A stretch of DNA of 64,000 bases from positions 124,001 through 188,000 of the forward strand of contig NZ_JAHXBG010000010.1 of the NCBI RefSeq assembly GCF_020103725.1, written 5' to 3'. Position numbers and translations under genes: made by a program. Below, one piece after another: positions 1-9,061 of the stretch (position 1 is its first letter; each line of letters starts with the position of its first letter). The DNA is from Hyalangium gracile. Lineage in GTDB: Bacteria; Myxococcota; Myxococcia; Myxococcales; Myxococcaceae. The notes beneath the pieces are model-generated. The model was given only the letters and a program-made list of their open reading frames with translations. It did not search any database and was not told the origin of the DNA.

Positions 1-1554
1 ACCACGAATAGTGTCACCTTCCTGCAGTCTGGCCTCTACCCTGTCGAGATTCTGTATGCCGAGGTCACCGACCACGGCGCGCTGGAACTGGCCATCCTGG
101 ACGGCACGTTCACCGACTTCGAACGAACTGCCAACCAGACCCCCATCGTCAAGCTGAACGAATCCGGCTTCCTGCTCGTCCAGCCCGAGAAGTTCTTCCA
201 GACCGAGAATGGTCGCCCATCCTTCCCGGATGATCCGGCGACTCCTGACGACGAGCTCAGGAAGTGCCAGCAGTGCAACCGCGCCAATGCGAACTCACCC
301 GGCAATGGTGGCTGCGGTCTGAACTCGGGCTACTACTGCAACGGTGCCGCGCTGTGCGCGCCTTGTGACACCTCTCGACTCTGCGGCCCCAGCTGCTCTC
401 CCTGCGGCCTGAGCACTCCCAACTGCGTCAACGTCAACGGCACCTATACCTGTGTCGAGTGCATCGATGACTCCCAGTGCGGCGGCCGTCGCTGCGACCT
501 CACCACCAACACCTGCACCGGCTGCCTCGAGGACAAGGCCTGCCCCAATGGCCAGGTCTGCGACAAGCTCAACTACACCTGCGTGGAGTGCAACCGCGAC
601 GAGGACTGCCCGCCCGACGAGGTCTGCGCCCCCGAGATCAAGCAGTGCAAGGAGTGCAACGAAGACTCCGAATGCGAGCGCGGCAAGAGCTGCTCCAACC
701 ACCAGTGCGTCACCTGCTCCACCAACGACAGCTGCGCCGGCAACTCCTGCAACTGCTGCCCCTCCGACACCCAGTGCGCGGCCCCCTCCCCCGGCGCCTC
801 GCCCTCCTGCGTGGAGTGCACCACCGACAGCCAGTGCGCCGAGGGCAAGAAGTGCGACAGCCTGAACGGCCGCTGCGTCGACGCCATCCCGGAGTGCAAC
901 ACCTCCGAGCGCTGCGGCTCCCAGTGCGTCAAGTGCCCCACCGACCGCCCCGTCTGCCTCGACGGCCAGGTCTGCGTCGCCTGCCGCAATGACCTCGAGT
1001 GTGGCAGCGGCCAGTTCTGCCTCAGCGGCGAGTGCTCCTCCTGCACCACCGACCGCCACTGCGGCGCTCGCTGCGGCGCGTGCGAGCAGGACAAGCCCTT
1101 CTGTCTCACCGACGGCACCACCGCGGGCAGCTCCTGCGTGCAGTGCCGCAATGACTCCGACTGCCCCGGCGGCACCTGCAACCCCTCCACCTTCACCTGC
1201 GTCAACACCACCGGCTGCGAGGAGAACTGCGCCGAGCAGGACAAGGTCTGCAACGGCTCCTCCTGCGTCGAGTGCTTCGCCGATGCGCACTGCCCCTGCG
1301 GCGGCTCCTGCGACGTGAGCACCGGCACCTGCACCACCCAGTGCCAGGACAGCGGGGACTGCCTGGGTGTCGAGTACTGCTCCACCACCACCCAGGAGTG
1401 TGAACGGGGCCGCCGCAAGCCCGGCACCACTCCTCAAGGTGGCTCGTTCTGCTGCGAGTCGACCACCAGCGACCTGACCTCCACCGGCACCGGCGCCTTC
1501 CTCGCCCTCATGCTGGTCGGCTTCCTCTTCCTGTACTCCCGCCGGGCCTTATGA
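1..1554 (+). CDS. traA: TraA, outer-membrane-exchange receptor (5' end outside window)
   Basis: These are the last 517 residues of TraA, the cell-surface receptor with which myxobacteria recognise kin and fuse outer membranes to share lipids and proteins. The frame is open from base 1, so the signal peptide and most of the recognition domain lie upstream. Residues 1-40 of the fragment, with GLYPVEILYAE, look like the last strands of a PA14-type lectin domain, which sets partner specificity in Myxococcus xanthus. From Cys89 onward there are repeated short Cys-rich modules. The end has FCC at 483-485, one hydrophobic helix near 499-512 and a final SRRAL, the layout of a MYXO-CTERM sorting signal. 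The stop overlaps the traB start in ATGA, so the two are probably translationally coupled. The call rests on PA14 plus Cys-rich plus MYXO-CTERM plus the adjacent OmpA-type gene; only the missing N-terminus limits it. Confidence 0.88.
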   Translation, partial: TTNSVTFLQSGLYPVEILYAEVTDHGALELAILDGTFTDFERTANQTPIVKLNESGFLLVQPEKFFQTENGRPSFPDDPATPDDELRKCQQCNRANANSPGNGGCGLNSGYYCNGAALCAPCDTSRLCGPSCSPCGLSTPNCVNVNGTYTCVECIDDSQCGGRRCDLTTNTCTGCLEDKACPNGQVCDKLNYTCVECNRDEDCPPDEVCAPEIKQCKECNEDSECERGKSCSNHQCVTCSTNDSCAGNSCNCCPSDTQCAAPSPGASPSCVECTTDSQCAEGKKCDSLNGRCVDAIPECNTSERCGSQCVKCPTDRPVCLDGQVCVACRNDLECGSGQFCLSGECSSCTTDRHCGARCGACEQDKPFCLTDGTTAGSSCVQCRNDSDCPGGTCNPSTFTCVNTTGCEENCAEQDKVCNGSSCVECFADAHCPCGGSCDVSTGTCTTQCQDSGDCLGVEYCSTTTQECERGRRKPGTTPQGGSFCCESTTSDLTSTGTGAFLALMLVGFLFLYSRRAL

Positions 1555-3173
1555 AGCATGCGCTCCTGACGGCCCTCGCTCTGGCACTGGGCCTCGCCTC
1601 CTCTTCCGCCACCGCGCAGGACGCTCGCTTCGACGTCCAGCTCTTCCGGCCGTCCGGAGCTCCTCAAGACGTGGTGATGGTGGGCCAGTCCCGTCCCCTC
1701 TCGCACCTGTCGGCCTCCGGCGGCTTCTTCCTCAACTTCTCGCTCGACCCGCTGGTCCTCGTGAACAAGGAGGGTGGCTCCTCCAACAAGGTGCTCAGCA
1801 TCGTCGGCAACCGCCTCCAGCTCGATGCCATCGCCAGCGTCGGCGTCCTCGACTGGGTGGAGCTCGGCGTGGACATGCCCCTGGTGCTCGCCCAGGGAGG
1901 CGACAACCTCGAGGCCATCGGCACCGAGGGCCCCATCCAGGGCTACGTGCTCGGAGACCTGCGCCTCAACGCCAAGGTCGCCATCCCCGGCCTGCGGCGC
2001 CGCGCCGAGGACTCGGGCCTGGGCGCCGCGCTCACCCTCGGCTTCAGCCTCCCCACCGGAGACCAGGAAGCGTTCGCCAGCGACGGTGAGTTCACCTACA
2101 CGCCCGGCCTCATCGTGGACTACCGCTTCGACAGCGGCATCCTCCTGTCCGCCTCCGGTGGGCTCTGGAACCGCCCGGACCGCATCTTCAACGGCACGCA
2201 GCTGGGCGACATGGCGCCCTTCGGGCTCGCCACGGAGATTCCCATCCTCCGCGGGCGGGGCATCACCGCCGTCGGAATGGTCCACGGCGCAGTGGGGCTC
2301 GACAAGCTGCCGAACCAGCCGCGGGACATCCCCGCCGAGCTGCTCTTCGGCCTGCGCTGGTACAGCTCCACCGGCCTCACCTTCACCGTCGGCGGCGGCG
2401 GTGGGTGCGGGTGCTCGCTGCAGGCGCCCTCGCTGCGCTTCTTCAGCTCCATCGTCTGGGTGCCCGCCAAGACGGCCGAGTGGGAAGCGCTCGAGAAGTT
2501 CAAGGCGCCCCCGGAGCCGCCTCCACCGCCCGCTCCCGACACGGACGGCGACGGGCTCACCGACGACAAGGACGTGTGCCCCAAGGAGCCCGGGCTGCTC
2601 GATCGTGGCGGCTGCCCCATCCGCGACGCGGACGGCGACGGCGTCGAGGACAGCATCGATCGGTGCCCGGACATCCTCGCCGGCCCCGGTGGCAAGTTCG
2701 GCTGCCCGGTGGCCCGCATCCAGGGCAACAAGATCCTCATCCTCGAGCCGGTGAACTTCGCCACCGACCAGGACGTCATCCTCTCCGAGTCCTTCCCCGT
2801 CCTCGAGGAGGTGTCCCAGGTGCTCAAGACGCACCCGGAGATCCAGCGCGTCCTCATCGAGGGCCACACCGACTCGCGCGCCGGCGAGGTCTACAACCTC
2901 GACCTGTCGAAGCGCCGCGCGGCCAGCGTGCGCACCTACCTGGAAGAGAGCGGCGTGCCGGCCGAGCGCCTCTGCTCCCAGGGCTTCGGCCAGAGCCGTC
3001 CGGTGGGCGAGAACGACACGGAGGAGGGCATGGCGCGCAACCGGCGCGTCGAGTTCACCATCCTCCCGCCCGCCGCCGAGGGCGAGCCGCGCTGCCCGGG
3101 AGATCCCGTGGAGAAGCCCGGCAAGAAGCCGAAGAAGGCTCCGTCCCCGAAGCCTCCCCAGGGCCGCAAGTAG
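1551..3173 (+). CDS. traB: TraB, outer-membrane partner of TraA (OmpA-type)
   Basis: This 540-residue protein is the second half of the outer-membrane-exchange system. Residues 1-22 form a signal peptide ending in SATAQ. A region rich in alternating polar and hydrophobic stretches (about 25-310) suits a beta-barrel. A Pro-rich hinge near 325 is followed by two thrombospondin-type-3-like calcium motifs (DTDGDGLTDD near 330, DADGDGVEDS near 358). An OmpA C-terminal peptidoglycan-binding domain covers about 394-505, with GHTDSRA, LSKRRAASV and the final NRRVEF. A Lys/Pro-rich tail ends the protein. In M. xanthus TraA and TraB work together and are needed in both partner cells. The start overlaps the traA stop by 4 bases. 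Confidence 0.9.
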   Translation: MKHALLTALALALGLASSSATAQDARFDVQLFRPSGAPQDVVMVGQSRPLSHLSASGGFFLNFSLDPLVLVNKEGGSSNKVLSIVGNRLQLDAIASVGVLDWVELGVDMPLVLAQGGDNLEAIGTEGPIQGYVLGDLRLNAKVAIPGLRRRAEDSGLGAALTLGFSLPTGDQEAFASDGEFTYTPGLIVDYRFDSGILLSASGGLWNRPDRIFNGTQLGDMAPFGLATEIPILRGRGITAVGMVHGAVGLDKLPNQPRDIPAELLFGLRWYSSTGLTFTVGGGGGCGCSLQAPSLRFFSSIVWVPAKTAEWEALEKFKAPPEPPPPPAPDTDGDGLTDDKDVCPKEPGLLDRGGCPIRDADGDGVEDSIDRCPDILAGPGGKFGCPVARIQGNKILILEPVNFATDQDVILSESFPVLEEVSQVLKTHPEIQRVLIEGHTDSRAGEVYNLDLSKRRAASVRTYLEESGVPAERLCSQGFGQSRPVGENDTEEGMARNRRVEFTILPPAAEGEPRCPGDPVEKPGKKPKKAPSPKPPQGRK

Positions 3174-3187
3174 CGCCCGGTCTCACG

Positions 3188-3219
3188 GACCCGAACACCC
3201 GAGAGCGGATGTTCGGGTC
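3188..3219. terminator. Hairpin between convergent traB and the LMF-like gene
   Basis: A perfect 10-bp inverted repeat, GACCCGAACA (3188-3197) and TGTTCGGGTC (3210-3219), has a 12-nt loop. It sits 14 bases after the traB stop and directly before the stop codon of the opposing gene, as expected for a bidirectional terminator. There is no clear T-run on either side. Confidence 0.6.
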
Positions 3220-4911
3220 TCACGCATCAGCGCCCCACTCGAGCAGGGGCCCGCGGCGGGAGCGGGCTCCAGGCCCCAGGGCCACCGGCGGCACGTAGAG
3301 CCCCAGCGGCTCGCGAGTCCACCACGCACCCGTGTGCCGCCGCGTGTCCAGGTCCGTCATCCGATAGTCGTAGAGCATCGCTCGCACGTAGCGCGGAGGG
3401 TGCTCCGGGAAGGGGTTCTCGGCGAAGAGCGCGAGCACGTCTGGTGAACCCTCCAGCAGCCGCACCAGCAGCGACAGGAACCAGCTCGGCGGAGAGCCCA
3501 GGGCGGCGAACCACATCTGCCAGTCCAGGCGTGGCTGGTGCGGTGCCACCTGCCGTGGAGCCTGCTCCGGCCGTGACACCTTGTAGCGGAACCCGTACTC
3601 GCGCCAGTGCTCGCCGTCCTCCGAGCCCTCGATGGAAATCTCCGGCCGGCGCACCGTCATCACGCTGAAGAGGCCGTAGGGATTCACCGAGCGGAGCGGA
3701 CGAGCCCAGCTCCCCAGGCGCTCGAGGACTTCGGGGCCGCGGCGCGGCAGCTCGAAGCGGGCCAGCAGCTCCCTTGCTCCGAGTGCCAGGACTGGCGCCG
3801 CCGCCACGCTCCCGAGCACGGTACGCCAGAGAGGCCGGGGACGTGCCGGCTCCGCGGGCAGCACCGGGAGCACGCGCGAGAGGGCCTCATCGTCCAGCAA
3901 CCAGACGCCCAGCACGAGCGACTGCACGTTGAAGAAGCCGTAGTTGCCCGTCGCCATGATGGACGCCTGCAGCATGCTGAAGAGCGCGAAGGCGAGCTGG
4001 CGGAGGCGTCTCGGGGCGAAGACCAGGAAGGGCGCCGCCGTCTCCAGCCCCAGCGTCGCGGCCGTGGACAGCTTCTGCACGCGCGGCGGGAGGTGGTGGG
4101 CATACCAACCTCCCCGGTTGGGCAGCGGCGCCGTCTCGTAGAAGTGGCGGAGCGCGGTCAGCTCGCGCCACGTGCGGTCACCCGACTGGAGCTTGCTCAG
4201 CCCCGAGCCCAGGTAGAGCCGGAAGAGGAGCATGCGGAAGAGCGCCACATCCAGCGCGGAGGCATCGTCACGGCCGGGCCCAGGCCGCAGCCCCGAAGGC
4301 GCCGTCAGGACGCCGAGCAGCCCCATCTCCAGCAGCAGCACATCCCACTGGAAGGAGAGGAACTCCCGGCCCGCAGAGGCATAGGACAGGTACAGGCCCC
4401 AGAGCAGCGCCGTGGTGAGCCTCGGGGCCACGTTGAGGATCAGCAGCAGCGACAGGACCTGCCCGGCCCGGCAGCCGCGCACCAGCGCCTCGTCGGATGT
4501 CCCCAGCCAGAACACCGAGGGGATGAGGTGGAAGCGCTTGGGCCCCATGTCCTGCAAGCGCTCCGAGCCCATCAGCTCACGCATCGGGCTGATGCCCCTC
4601 GAGCCGTAGAGGCCCAGCACCTGTCTTCCCAGAGACGTGAAGGCGATGAGGAAGGTGCCTCCCAGCAGTCGCAGGAACAGCCACCGCACCAGCCGGTGCT
4701 TGGGAGGCCCCACGTACCGTCGCCCGAGAAGGAGCCGATCGAGCCGCGCTGTTTGGCTCGAGGTGCCGAAGAGCCAGCGCAGCGGAGCCCTGGCTGGCAG
4801 GAGCCGGACTCGCCCTTGGGTGCGAGCCTCCCAGCTCGCGCCCCACCTCCGACAGAAGCCACAGGCTCCGTCATGGGTGATGAGTGGCTGAATGGTCGGG
4901 CCCCAGCGCAT
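3220..4911 (-). CDS. Lipase maturation factor (LMF1) family membrane protein with short CxxC N-terminus
   Basis: This 563-residue polytopic membrane protein matches the LMF1 family: an aromatic-rich helix WLFLRLLGGTFLIAF near residue 90, the hallmark FLSFQWDVLLLE near 195, and several more membrane segments. The eukaryotic founder helps lipases fold in the endoplasmic reticulum; the bacterial role is unknown. The first 25 residues contain HDGACGFCRRW, the CxxC signature (Cys17, Cys20) of DCC-type thiol-disulfide proteins (DUF393), but only about 60 residues separate it from the first LMF helix, so that domain looks shortened. ATG at 4911 is chosen because GGGGGAGAG precedes it; longer starts would run into the divergent neighbour. 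Confidence 0.75.
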   Translation of the reverse strand: MRWGPTIQPLITHDGACGFCRRWGASWEARTQGRVRLLPARAPLRWLFGTSSQTARLDRLLLGRRYVGPPKHRLVRWLFLRLLGGTFLIAFTSLGRQVLGLYGSRGISPMRELMGSERLQDMGPKRFHLIPSVFWLGTSDEALVRGCRAGQVLSLLLILNVAPRLTTALLWGLYLSYASAGREFLSFQWDVLLLEMGLLGVLTAPSGLRPGPGRDDASALDVALFRMLLFRLYLGSGLSKLQSGDRTWRELTALRHFYETAPLPNRGGWYAHHLPPRVQKLSTAATLGLETAAPFLVFAPRRLRQLAFALFSMLQASIMATGNYGFFNVQSLVLGVWLLDDEALSRVLPVLPAEPARPRPLWRTVLGSVAAAPVLALGARELLARFELPRRGPEVLERLGSWARPLRSVNPYGLFSVMTVRRPEISIEGSEDGEHWREYGFRYKVSRPEQAPRQVAPHQPRLDWQMWFAALGSPPSWFLSLLVRLLEGSPDVLALFAENPFPEHPPRYVRAMLYDYRMTDLDTRRHTGAWWTREPLGLYVPPVALGPGARSRRGPLLEWGADA

Positions 4912-5053
4912 GTCTCTCCCCCGGCTACCCAGAAGAAGATGGGAAGTCAGGGCGCCCCTGCCCTCGCTCGCGGGTGGGCCTGCTCGCCTGGTGAGCAAGA
5001 GGGACGGCAGGCCACCCGCCAGGGGCTGGACGATGGTGCATAGCTTTGCTCGC

Positions 5054-5704
5054 ATGACCGAGCCGAAGGCGAGAGCGAAGCACCTCGAGGAAGTGGTCCC
5101 TGGCGTCTACAACTGGCACGTCCAGGACAACCGCATCGGCGCTCGCAGCGACGCCTACGCCGTGGTCGACCGGGATGGCGCCGTCGTCCTCATCGATCCG
5201 CTCCCCATCGACGAGAAGCTGCTGAAGCCACTCGGAACCATCGCGGCGATCGTCCTCACTGCGGGCAACCACCAGCGCTCGGCCTGGCGCTTGCGCACGC
5301 TCTTCAATGTCCCCGTCTGGGCACCCGAGAACGCTCACGGGCTCGAGGAGGAGCCGGACAACTTCTACACCAGCGGCGACTCCCTCCCCGGTGGGCTGTC
5401 GGCGTTGCACACGCCCGGCCCCGCCGAGGTCATGTACACGCTCTGGCTGCAGCAGCACCCGCGAGGCATCGTCTTCATCTCGGACCTGCTCACCCACGAG
5501 GGCGACGGCCGCCCCGAGTTCGTCCCCAGCCAGTACCAGGACGATCCCCAGCGCACCCGCGTGAGCGTGCAGCGCGTGCTCGACCATCTGCCGGTGGACA
5601 CCGTCTGCTTCGCGCACGGCGAGCCCATCGTCGGTACCGGCAAGGCGGCGCTCCGACTGGCGCTACAGCTGGACAGCGAGGGGCCCTCCGCTCACGCGCC
5701 CTGA
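5054..5704 (+). CDS. Metallo-beta-lactamase-fold protein with degenerate metal site
   Basis: This 216-residue protein has the outline of an MBL-fold hydrolase: VYNWHVQDN near the start, AYAVVDRDGAVVLIDPLP (about 37-54), IVFISDLL and a late CFAHGEP. The usual HxHxDH zinc motif is replaced by TAGNHQRSAW, and the second site reads TPGPAEV instead of TPGHT. The late Asp and His remain. It may therefore bind one metal, bind it differently, or be non-enzymatic. The start at MTEPKA is favoured because homologous-looking sequence begins there; MVHSFAR at 5033 is an alternative. The gene is divergent from the LMF-like gene 142 bases away. Confidence 0.6.
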   Translation: MTEPKARAKHLEEVVPGVYNWHVQDNRIGARSDAYAVVDRDGAVVLIDPLPIDEKLLKPLGTIAAIVLTAGNHQRSAWRLRTLFNVPVWAPENAHGLEEEPDNFYTSGDSLPGGLSALHTPGPAEVMYTLWLQQHPRGIVFISDLLTHEGDGRPEFVPSQYQDDPQRTRVSVQRVLDHLPVDTVCFAHGEPIVGTGKAALRLALQLDSEGPSAHAP

Positions 5705-5736
5705 GAGGCTCCGTGCGCCGCTACCCCTGACCCGGC

Positions 5737-6540
5737 TCACCGCATCGGGCGGCTGCTCTCGGGCAGTGGCCCCTCGTGGACCAGGATGCGGCCCGCCTCC
5801 ACTCCAGGGGGGACGATGTGCAGCAGCTCTCCCTCCTCCGCTCGGCGCAGCAGCTCGGCCAGCGCCTCATGGTCGTCCACCGCCACCCGGAGTGTCGGCG
5901 GAATGTGGAGCTGACGCTCCATGGCGGCTACCTGCCGCACCTCGTCCACGAGCTCCGTCTCGTAGAGGAAGCTGCGGTCCGCGTAGTCATGGTCGCCGGG
6001 CACCATGCCCACCAGCCGGAGCGGACCCAGGCGCGTGTGGACTCGCAGGCTCGGGTTGTTCCACTGGGCGACGCCTCGCATGCGGCGCGCGCGCAGCATC
6101 CTCAGCGTCAGCATCTTGATCCATGAGCCGGCGCGCAGGCCGCGCACGAAGCTCAGCATCGAGACGCCGATGAAGAGCCCCGGCACCACCGAGGGCGCCG
6201 CGTAGTAGGCCGCGCCGATGGCCAGCGCCTCGGGCGCGAGCCCCAGCCTCTCGCGCGCCTTCTCGTCCAGCATCCTCGCCGGGCAGCGCAGCAGACCGAT
6301 GGCTCCTGGCAGCAGGTAGAGATCGGAGAGCACCCAGTTCGGCACTCCTATCGCCTGGAAGGCGAGCTGGTTCAGCTCCCGGTACTGCCGCACCAGGTCG
6401 CCATGGTGCTCGGCCGGGAGGAACTTCACGGGAACCCCCACGGGCTTCAGGTCCAGCGCCTCCGCGTTGGCGGCTGCGCCCAGCGCCGCGAGCGACAGTT
6501 CCGAGTGGCGCGCGAAGAAGCTGTCGGCCAGTACATGCAT
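5737..6540 (-). CDS. Protein of unknown function
   Basis: This 267-residue protein was not recognised. It has no signal peptide, no clear catalytic motif and only one moderately hydrophobic stretch (PSVVPGLFIGVSMLSFV near 135). The C-terminal part is mixed alpha/beta with a short VDDHEALAELLRRAEEGEL segment. ATG at 6540 is preferred over 6627 because GAGGG lies 6 bases upstream and the added N-terminal residues are basic, low-complexity and of unusual composition. It converges on the MBL-fold gene with 32 bases between stops and is divergent from the GTPase gene. Confidence 0.55.
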   Translation of the reverse strand: MHVLADSFFARHSELSLAALGAAANAEALDLKPVGVPVKFLPAEHHGDLVRQYRELNQLAFQAIGVPNWVLSDLYLLPGAIGLLRCPARMLDEKARERLGLAPEALAIGAAYYAAPSVVPGLFIGVSMLSFVRGLRAGSWIKMLTLRMLRARRMRGVAQWNNPSLRVHTRLGPLRLVGMVPGDHDYADRSFLYETELVDEVRQVAAMERQLHIPPTLRVAVDDHEALAELLRRAEEGELLHIVPPGVEAGRILVHEGPLPESSRPMR

Positions 6541-6745
6541 GTCAGCCCTCTGCCTCCGTTCGAGCCGCCACGGTAACCAGGCGGCTCTCTTCCGGAACGG
6601 TAAAGCACTCCGGAGGCAGACGTGCATGAGAATAGACCTTCACGACAAGCGTGTACCCTCCAGGTAGGGTGCCTCCGTTGATCGCCGCACCTTCGCTGCA
6701 TCCAGTGCTAGCCTCGCGCGCTCGACTCGGTGAGGCTGGGGCCGC

Positions 6746-8452
6746 GTGGATGAGACGAAACTGCCCGAACCCGAGGATCTCCAGCCCCTGATCGCCGCCG
6801 CCCTGGCCCTGCCGGCGCTCAAGCCGCATGCCGCGCGCCTGGAGCGGCTCCGCCAGGATTATGCCCGTGGCGTCGCCCGGAAGGATGCGCCCCTCGCCGT
6901 CGCCCTCGTGGGCGCCACCGGCGCCGGCAAGTCCACCCTGCTCAACGCGCTGGCCGGACAGCACCTGGCTCGCGAGGGCGAGGACCGCCCCACCAGCACC
7001 ACCGCCACCGTCTTCGCTCCGGCCGGCGCGGAGCTGGAGGCGCTCTCACGCGTCGGCGCCTCCGTGGTGCGCTACACCGCCAGCCCTCATGGACTCTGGG
7101 GCGGACAGGTCTTCATCGACACGCCCGACCTCAACAGCGTGGCCACCACCCACCGTGAGGTGGCTCGCGCCGCGCTGGAGCTCGCCGATGTGGCCCTCGT
7201 CGTCATGCACCGCGGCAGCGTCGCCGAGGCCACCCAGATCGAGTTCCTCGCCGAGTTCGCCCGGCGCCGCTCCCTCGTCTTCCTCATCAACTTCGCGGAT
7301 GAGCTGTCCGCCGACTCCCGCGAGGCCCTCAAGGCCCAGGCCCGCAAGCTCGCCTCCGAGCAGCTCGGTCTGCCTCAGGACTCCATCCCCACCTTCGCCA
7401 TCAGCGCCCGCTCCGCCCGCGAGGGCAAGGATGCCTCGGGCGAGTTCGGCGCCTTCCTCTTCCACCTCCGCGAGCTGGCCACCCAGGCCGTCGCCGCCCG
7501 CGTGCGCCGTGGCAACGCCCTGGGCGCGCTCGAGGAGATGGCCACCCGGGTGGAGACGGCGCTCCAGGAGACGGAGGCCCTGCTGTCCCGCACCCGCGCC
7601 GCCCTCGAGTCAGGCCTCGGCCGCACCAGCGAGGGCCTCCGCAAGGACTTCGACTCGCGCCTCGGCCTAGCCCACGGACACCTCGCCTCCGAGGTCCGCA
7701 GGCAGGCGGCGGGCCGCTTCTGGGGTCCCGCGGCGTGGGGGCTTCGCCTCTCCTTGTGGGGCGCGGGCGGCATGGGCGCCGCCACCCTCCTCGCCCGGCG
7801 CAGCCTCCCCGTCGGGATCGCCGTCGCCGCCGCCTCCACCGCGCTGGACGCGGTGAGAGACAGGACTCGCGCCCGGGCCGCCGAGACCACCGTGGTGGAG
7901 CCCTTCGAGGATGATCTCGCCGTCGAGTCCGCCGCTCGCGCCGCGCTCACGGAGGCCCGCGCCGTCGCTCATGCGAGCGGGCTGCCTCCGGAGACACTCG
8001 GCGTCCCCGACACGGACACACTCCTGGCCGAGCTCCAGGCCGTGCGCGCGAGCACCTGGCGCTACACCGCCACCACCGCCGTGGCGGAGGCCGTCTCCAT
8101 CTGGTGGCGCGTGGCCCGCTGGCTGGTGCTCCCGCTCATCAACCTGCCCCTCTTCGCGCTGCTGGGGCACGTGGGCTATCGCGTCGTCCGCGCGTACCTC
8201 GAGGGCCCGCTGTTGACGGTGGAGTACTTCGTCAACGCGGGCGCGCTCTTCGTCCTGCTCGCGGGCGCAGGGGCGCTGCTCGCCTCAGGGAGTCTCGCGG
8301 GCGCTGGCCGTGCCGCGCTCCGGTCGGGCCGGACGCGTTTTACGGAGGCCCTCGCCACCCTGAGCGGGCGGCTGGGAGAGGCTGTCGAGGACACTCTTCG
8401 CCCCGGCCGGGATGCCGCTCGGCGCCTGCTGAGCCTCATCCGCGGTCGCTGA
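6746..8452 (+). CDS. Membrane-associated dynamin/Era-like GTPase
   Basis: This 568-residue protein begins with a GTPase domain: P-loop GATGAGKST near residue 56, G3 DTPDLNS near 125, and a G4-like NFAD near 182 in place of NKxD, followed by an ISAR G5-like element. A helical region with a coiled-coil character (about 250-310) leads to hydrophobic segments near 335-365, 450-490 and 505-530. The order GTPase, helical stalk, membrane hairpin is that of bacterial dynamin-like or DUF697-type membrane GTPases; the exact family is uncertain. The start is GTG. Its last 168 bases overlap the opposing peptidase gene. Confidence 0.65.
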   Translation: MDETKLPEPEDLQPLIAAALALPALKPHAARLERLRQDYARGVARKDAPLAVALVGATGAGKSTLLNALAGQHLAREGEDRPTSTTATVFAPAGAELEALSRVGASVVRYTASPHGLWGGQVFIDTPDLNSVATTHREVARAALELADVALVVMHRGSVAEATQIEFLAEFARRRSLVFLINFADELSADSREALKAQARKLASEQLGLPQDSIPTFAISARSAREGKDASGEFGAFLFHLRELATQAVAARVRRGNALGALEEMATRVETALQETEALLSRTRAALESGLGRTSEGLRKDFDSRLGLAHGHLASEVRRQAAGRFWGPAAWGLRLSLWGAGGMGAATLLARRSLPVGIAVAAASTALDAVRDRTRARAAETTVVEPFEDDLAVESAARAALTEARAVAHASGLPPETLGVPDTDTLLAELQAVRASTWRYTATTAVAEAVSIWWRVARWLVLPLINLPLFALLGHVGYRVVRAYLEGPLLTVEYFVNAGALFVLLAGAGALLASGSLAGAGRAALRSGRTRFTEALATLSGRLGEAVEDTLRPGRDAARRLLSLIRGR

Positions 8453-9061
8453 GAGCGACACCAACGCCTCACCCGTGCGCGACGGCTCCTGCGCGGCCAC
8501 CATGGTGTCCTGCGTGTCGCGGCACAGCGGCGCCGCCACGCGCGTGTCACGCACCGGATCGCCGTAGCCCACCAGGCGCGCGGGCACCGAGGGGTTGTTC
8601 CACCCGCGCCCCGTCTCCTTCGCCACCTTGAAGTGCAGGTGCGCGCCGCACGCCCAGCCCGTCGCGCCCGAGAAGCCCAGCAGCTGGCCCTGCTTCACGC
8701 GCTCGCCCGGCTTCACCACCACCGCGTTGAAGTGGAGGTACTGCGTCTCCAGCCCGTCACCGTGCGAGACGACGACGTAGTTGGCCTTGGGGGCGAACTT
8801 CTCATCGCAGCCGCCCTCCGTGCTGTCACCGCGCGCCAGGCGCACCACACCGTCCTTCGCCGCGACGATGGGCGTGCCCTCCGGCATGCGGAAGTCCCAG
8901 GCATATGTGTCGTTGTACTTGTGACTACCCGTGTCGTGGCCTTGGCTCACCGGATAGATGCGGCCACAGGCAAAGGGGACGCCTACTTCTGGCATGTCCG
9001 CGATGGAGTTGGGGGAGACCGCCGGAACCGACGCTAGAACCAGGAGGGTTGAAAGGATCAT
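8285..9061 (-). CDS. Secreted M23-family metallopeptidase (LytM type)
   Basis: This 258-residue protein starts with a short hydrophobic leader (MILSTLLVLASVPAVS). The M23 fold is recognisable: GxxYxx then SHKYNDTYAWDF with the zinc ligands His47 and Asp56, GTPIVAAKDGVV, YVVVSHGDGLETQYLHF and the second His pair in HLHF near 140. Such enzymes cut peptide cross-links in peptidoglycan or act as LytM scaffolds; all zinc ligands are present, so activity is plausible. The C-terminal 60 residues are low-complexity and lie in the part that overlaps the GTPase gene, so they may be dispensable. Confidence 0.75.
   Translation of the reverse strand: MILSTLLVLASVPAVSPNSIADMPEVGVPFACGRIYPVSQGHDTGSHKYNDTYAWDFRMPEGTPIVAAKDGVVRLARGDSTEGGCDEKFAPKANYVVVSHGDGLETQYLHFNAVVVKPGERVKQGQLLGFSGATGWACGAHLHFKVAKETGRGWNNPSVPARLVGYGDPVRDTRVAAPLCRDTQDTMVAAQEPSRTGEALVSLSATADEAQQAPSGIPAGAKSVLDSLSQPPAQGGEGLRKTRPARPERGTASARETP

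Noticed and set aside
295..1437. 380-residue minus-strand open frame across traA
   Set aside because: It is the antisense shadow of a Cys-rich high-GC gene; composition is Ala/Gly only and no ribosome site is present.
6542..6745. Possible small minus-strand gene just upstream of the unknown gene at 6540
   Set aside because: Its stop is 1 base from the ATG, but any start with a ribosome site is missing and a longer frame would have to be antisense to the GTPase gene.
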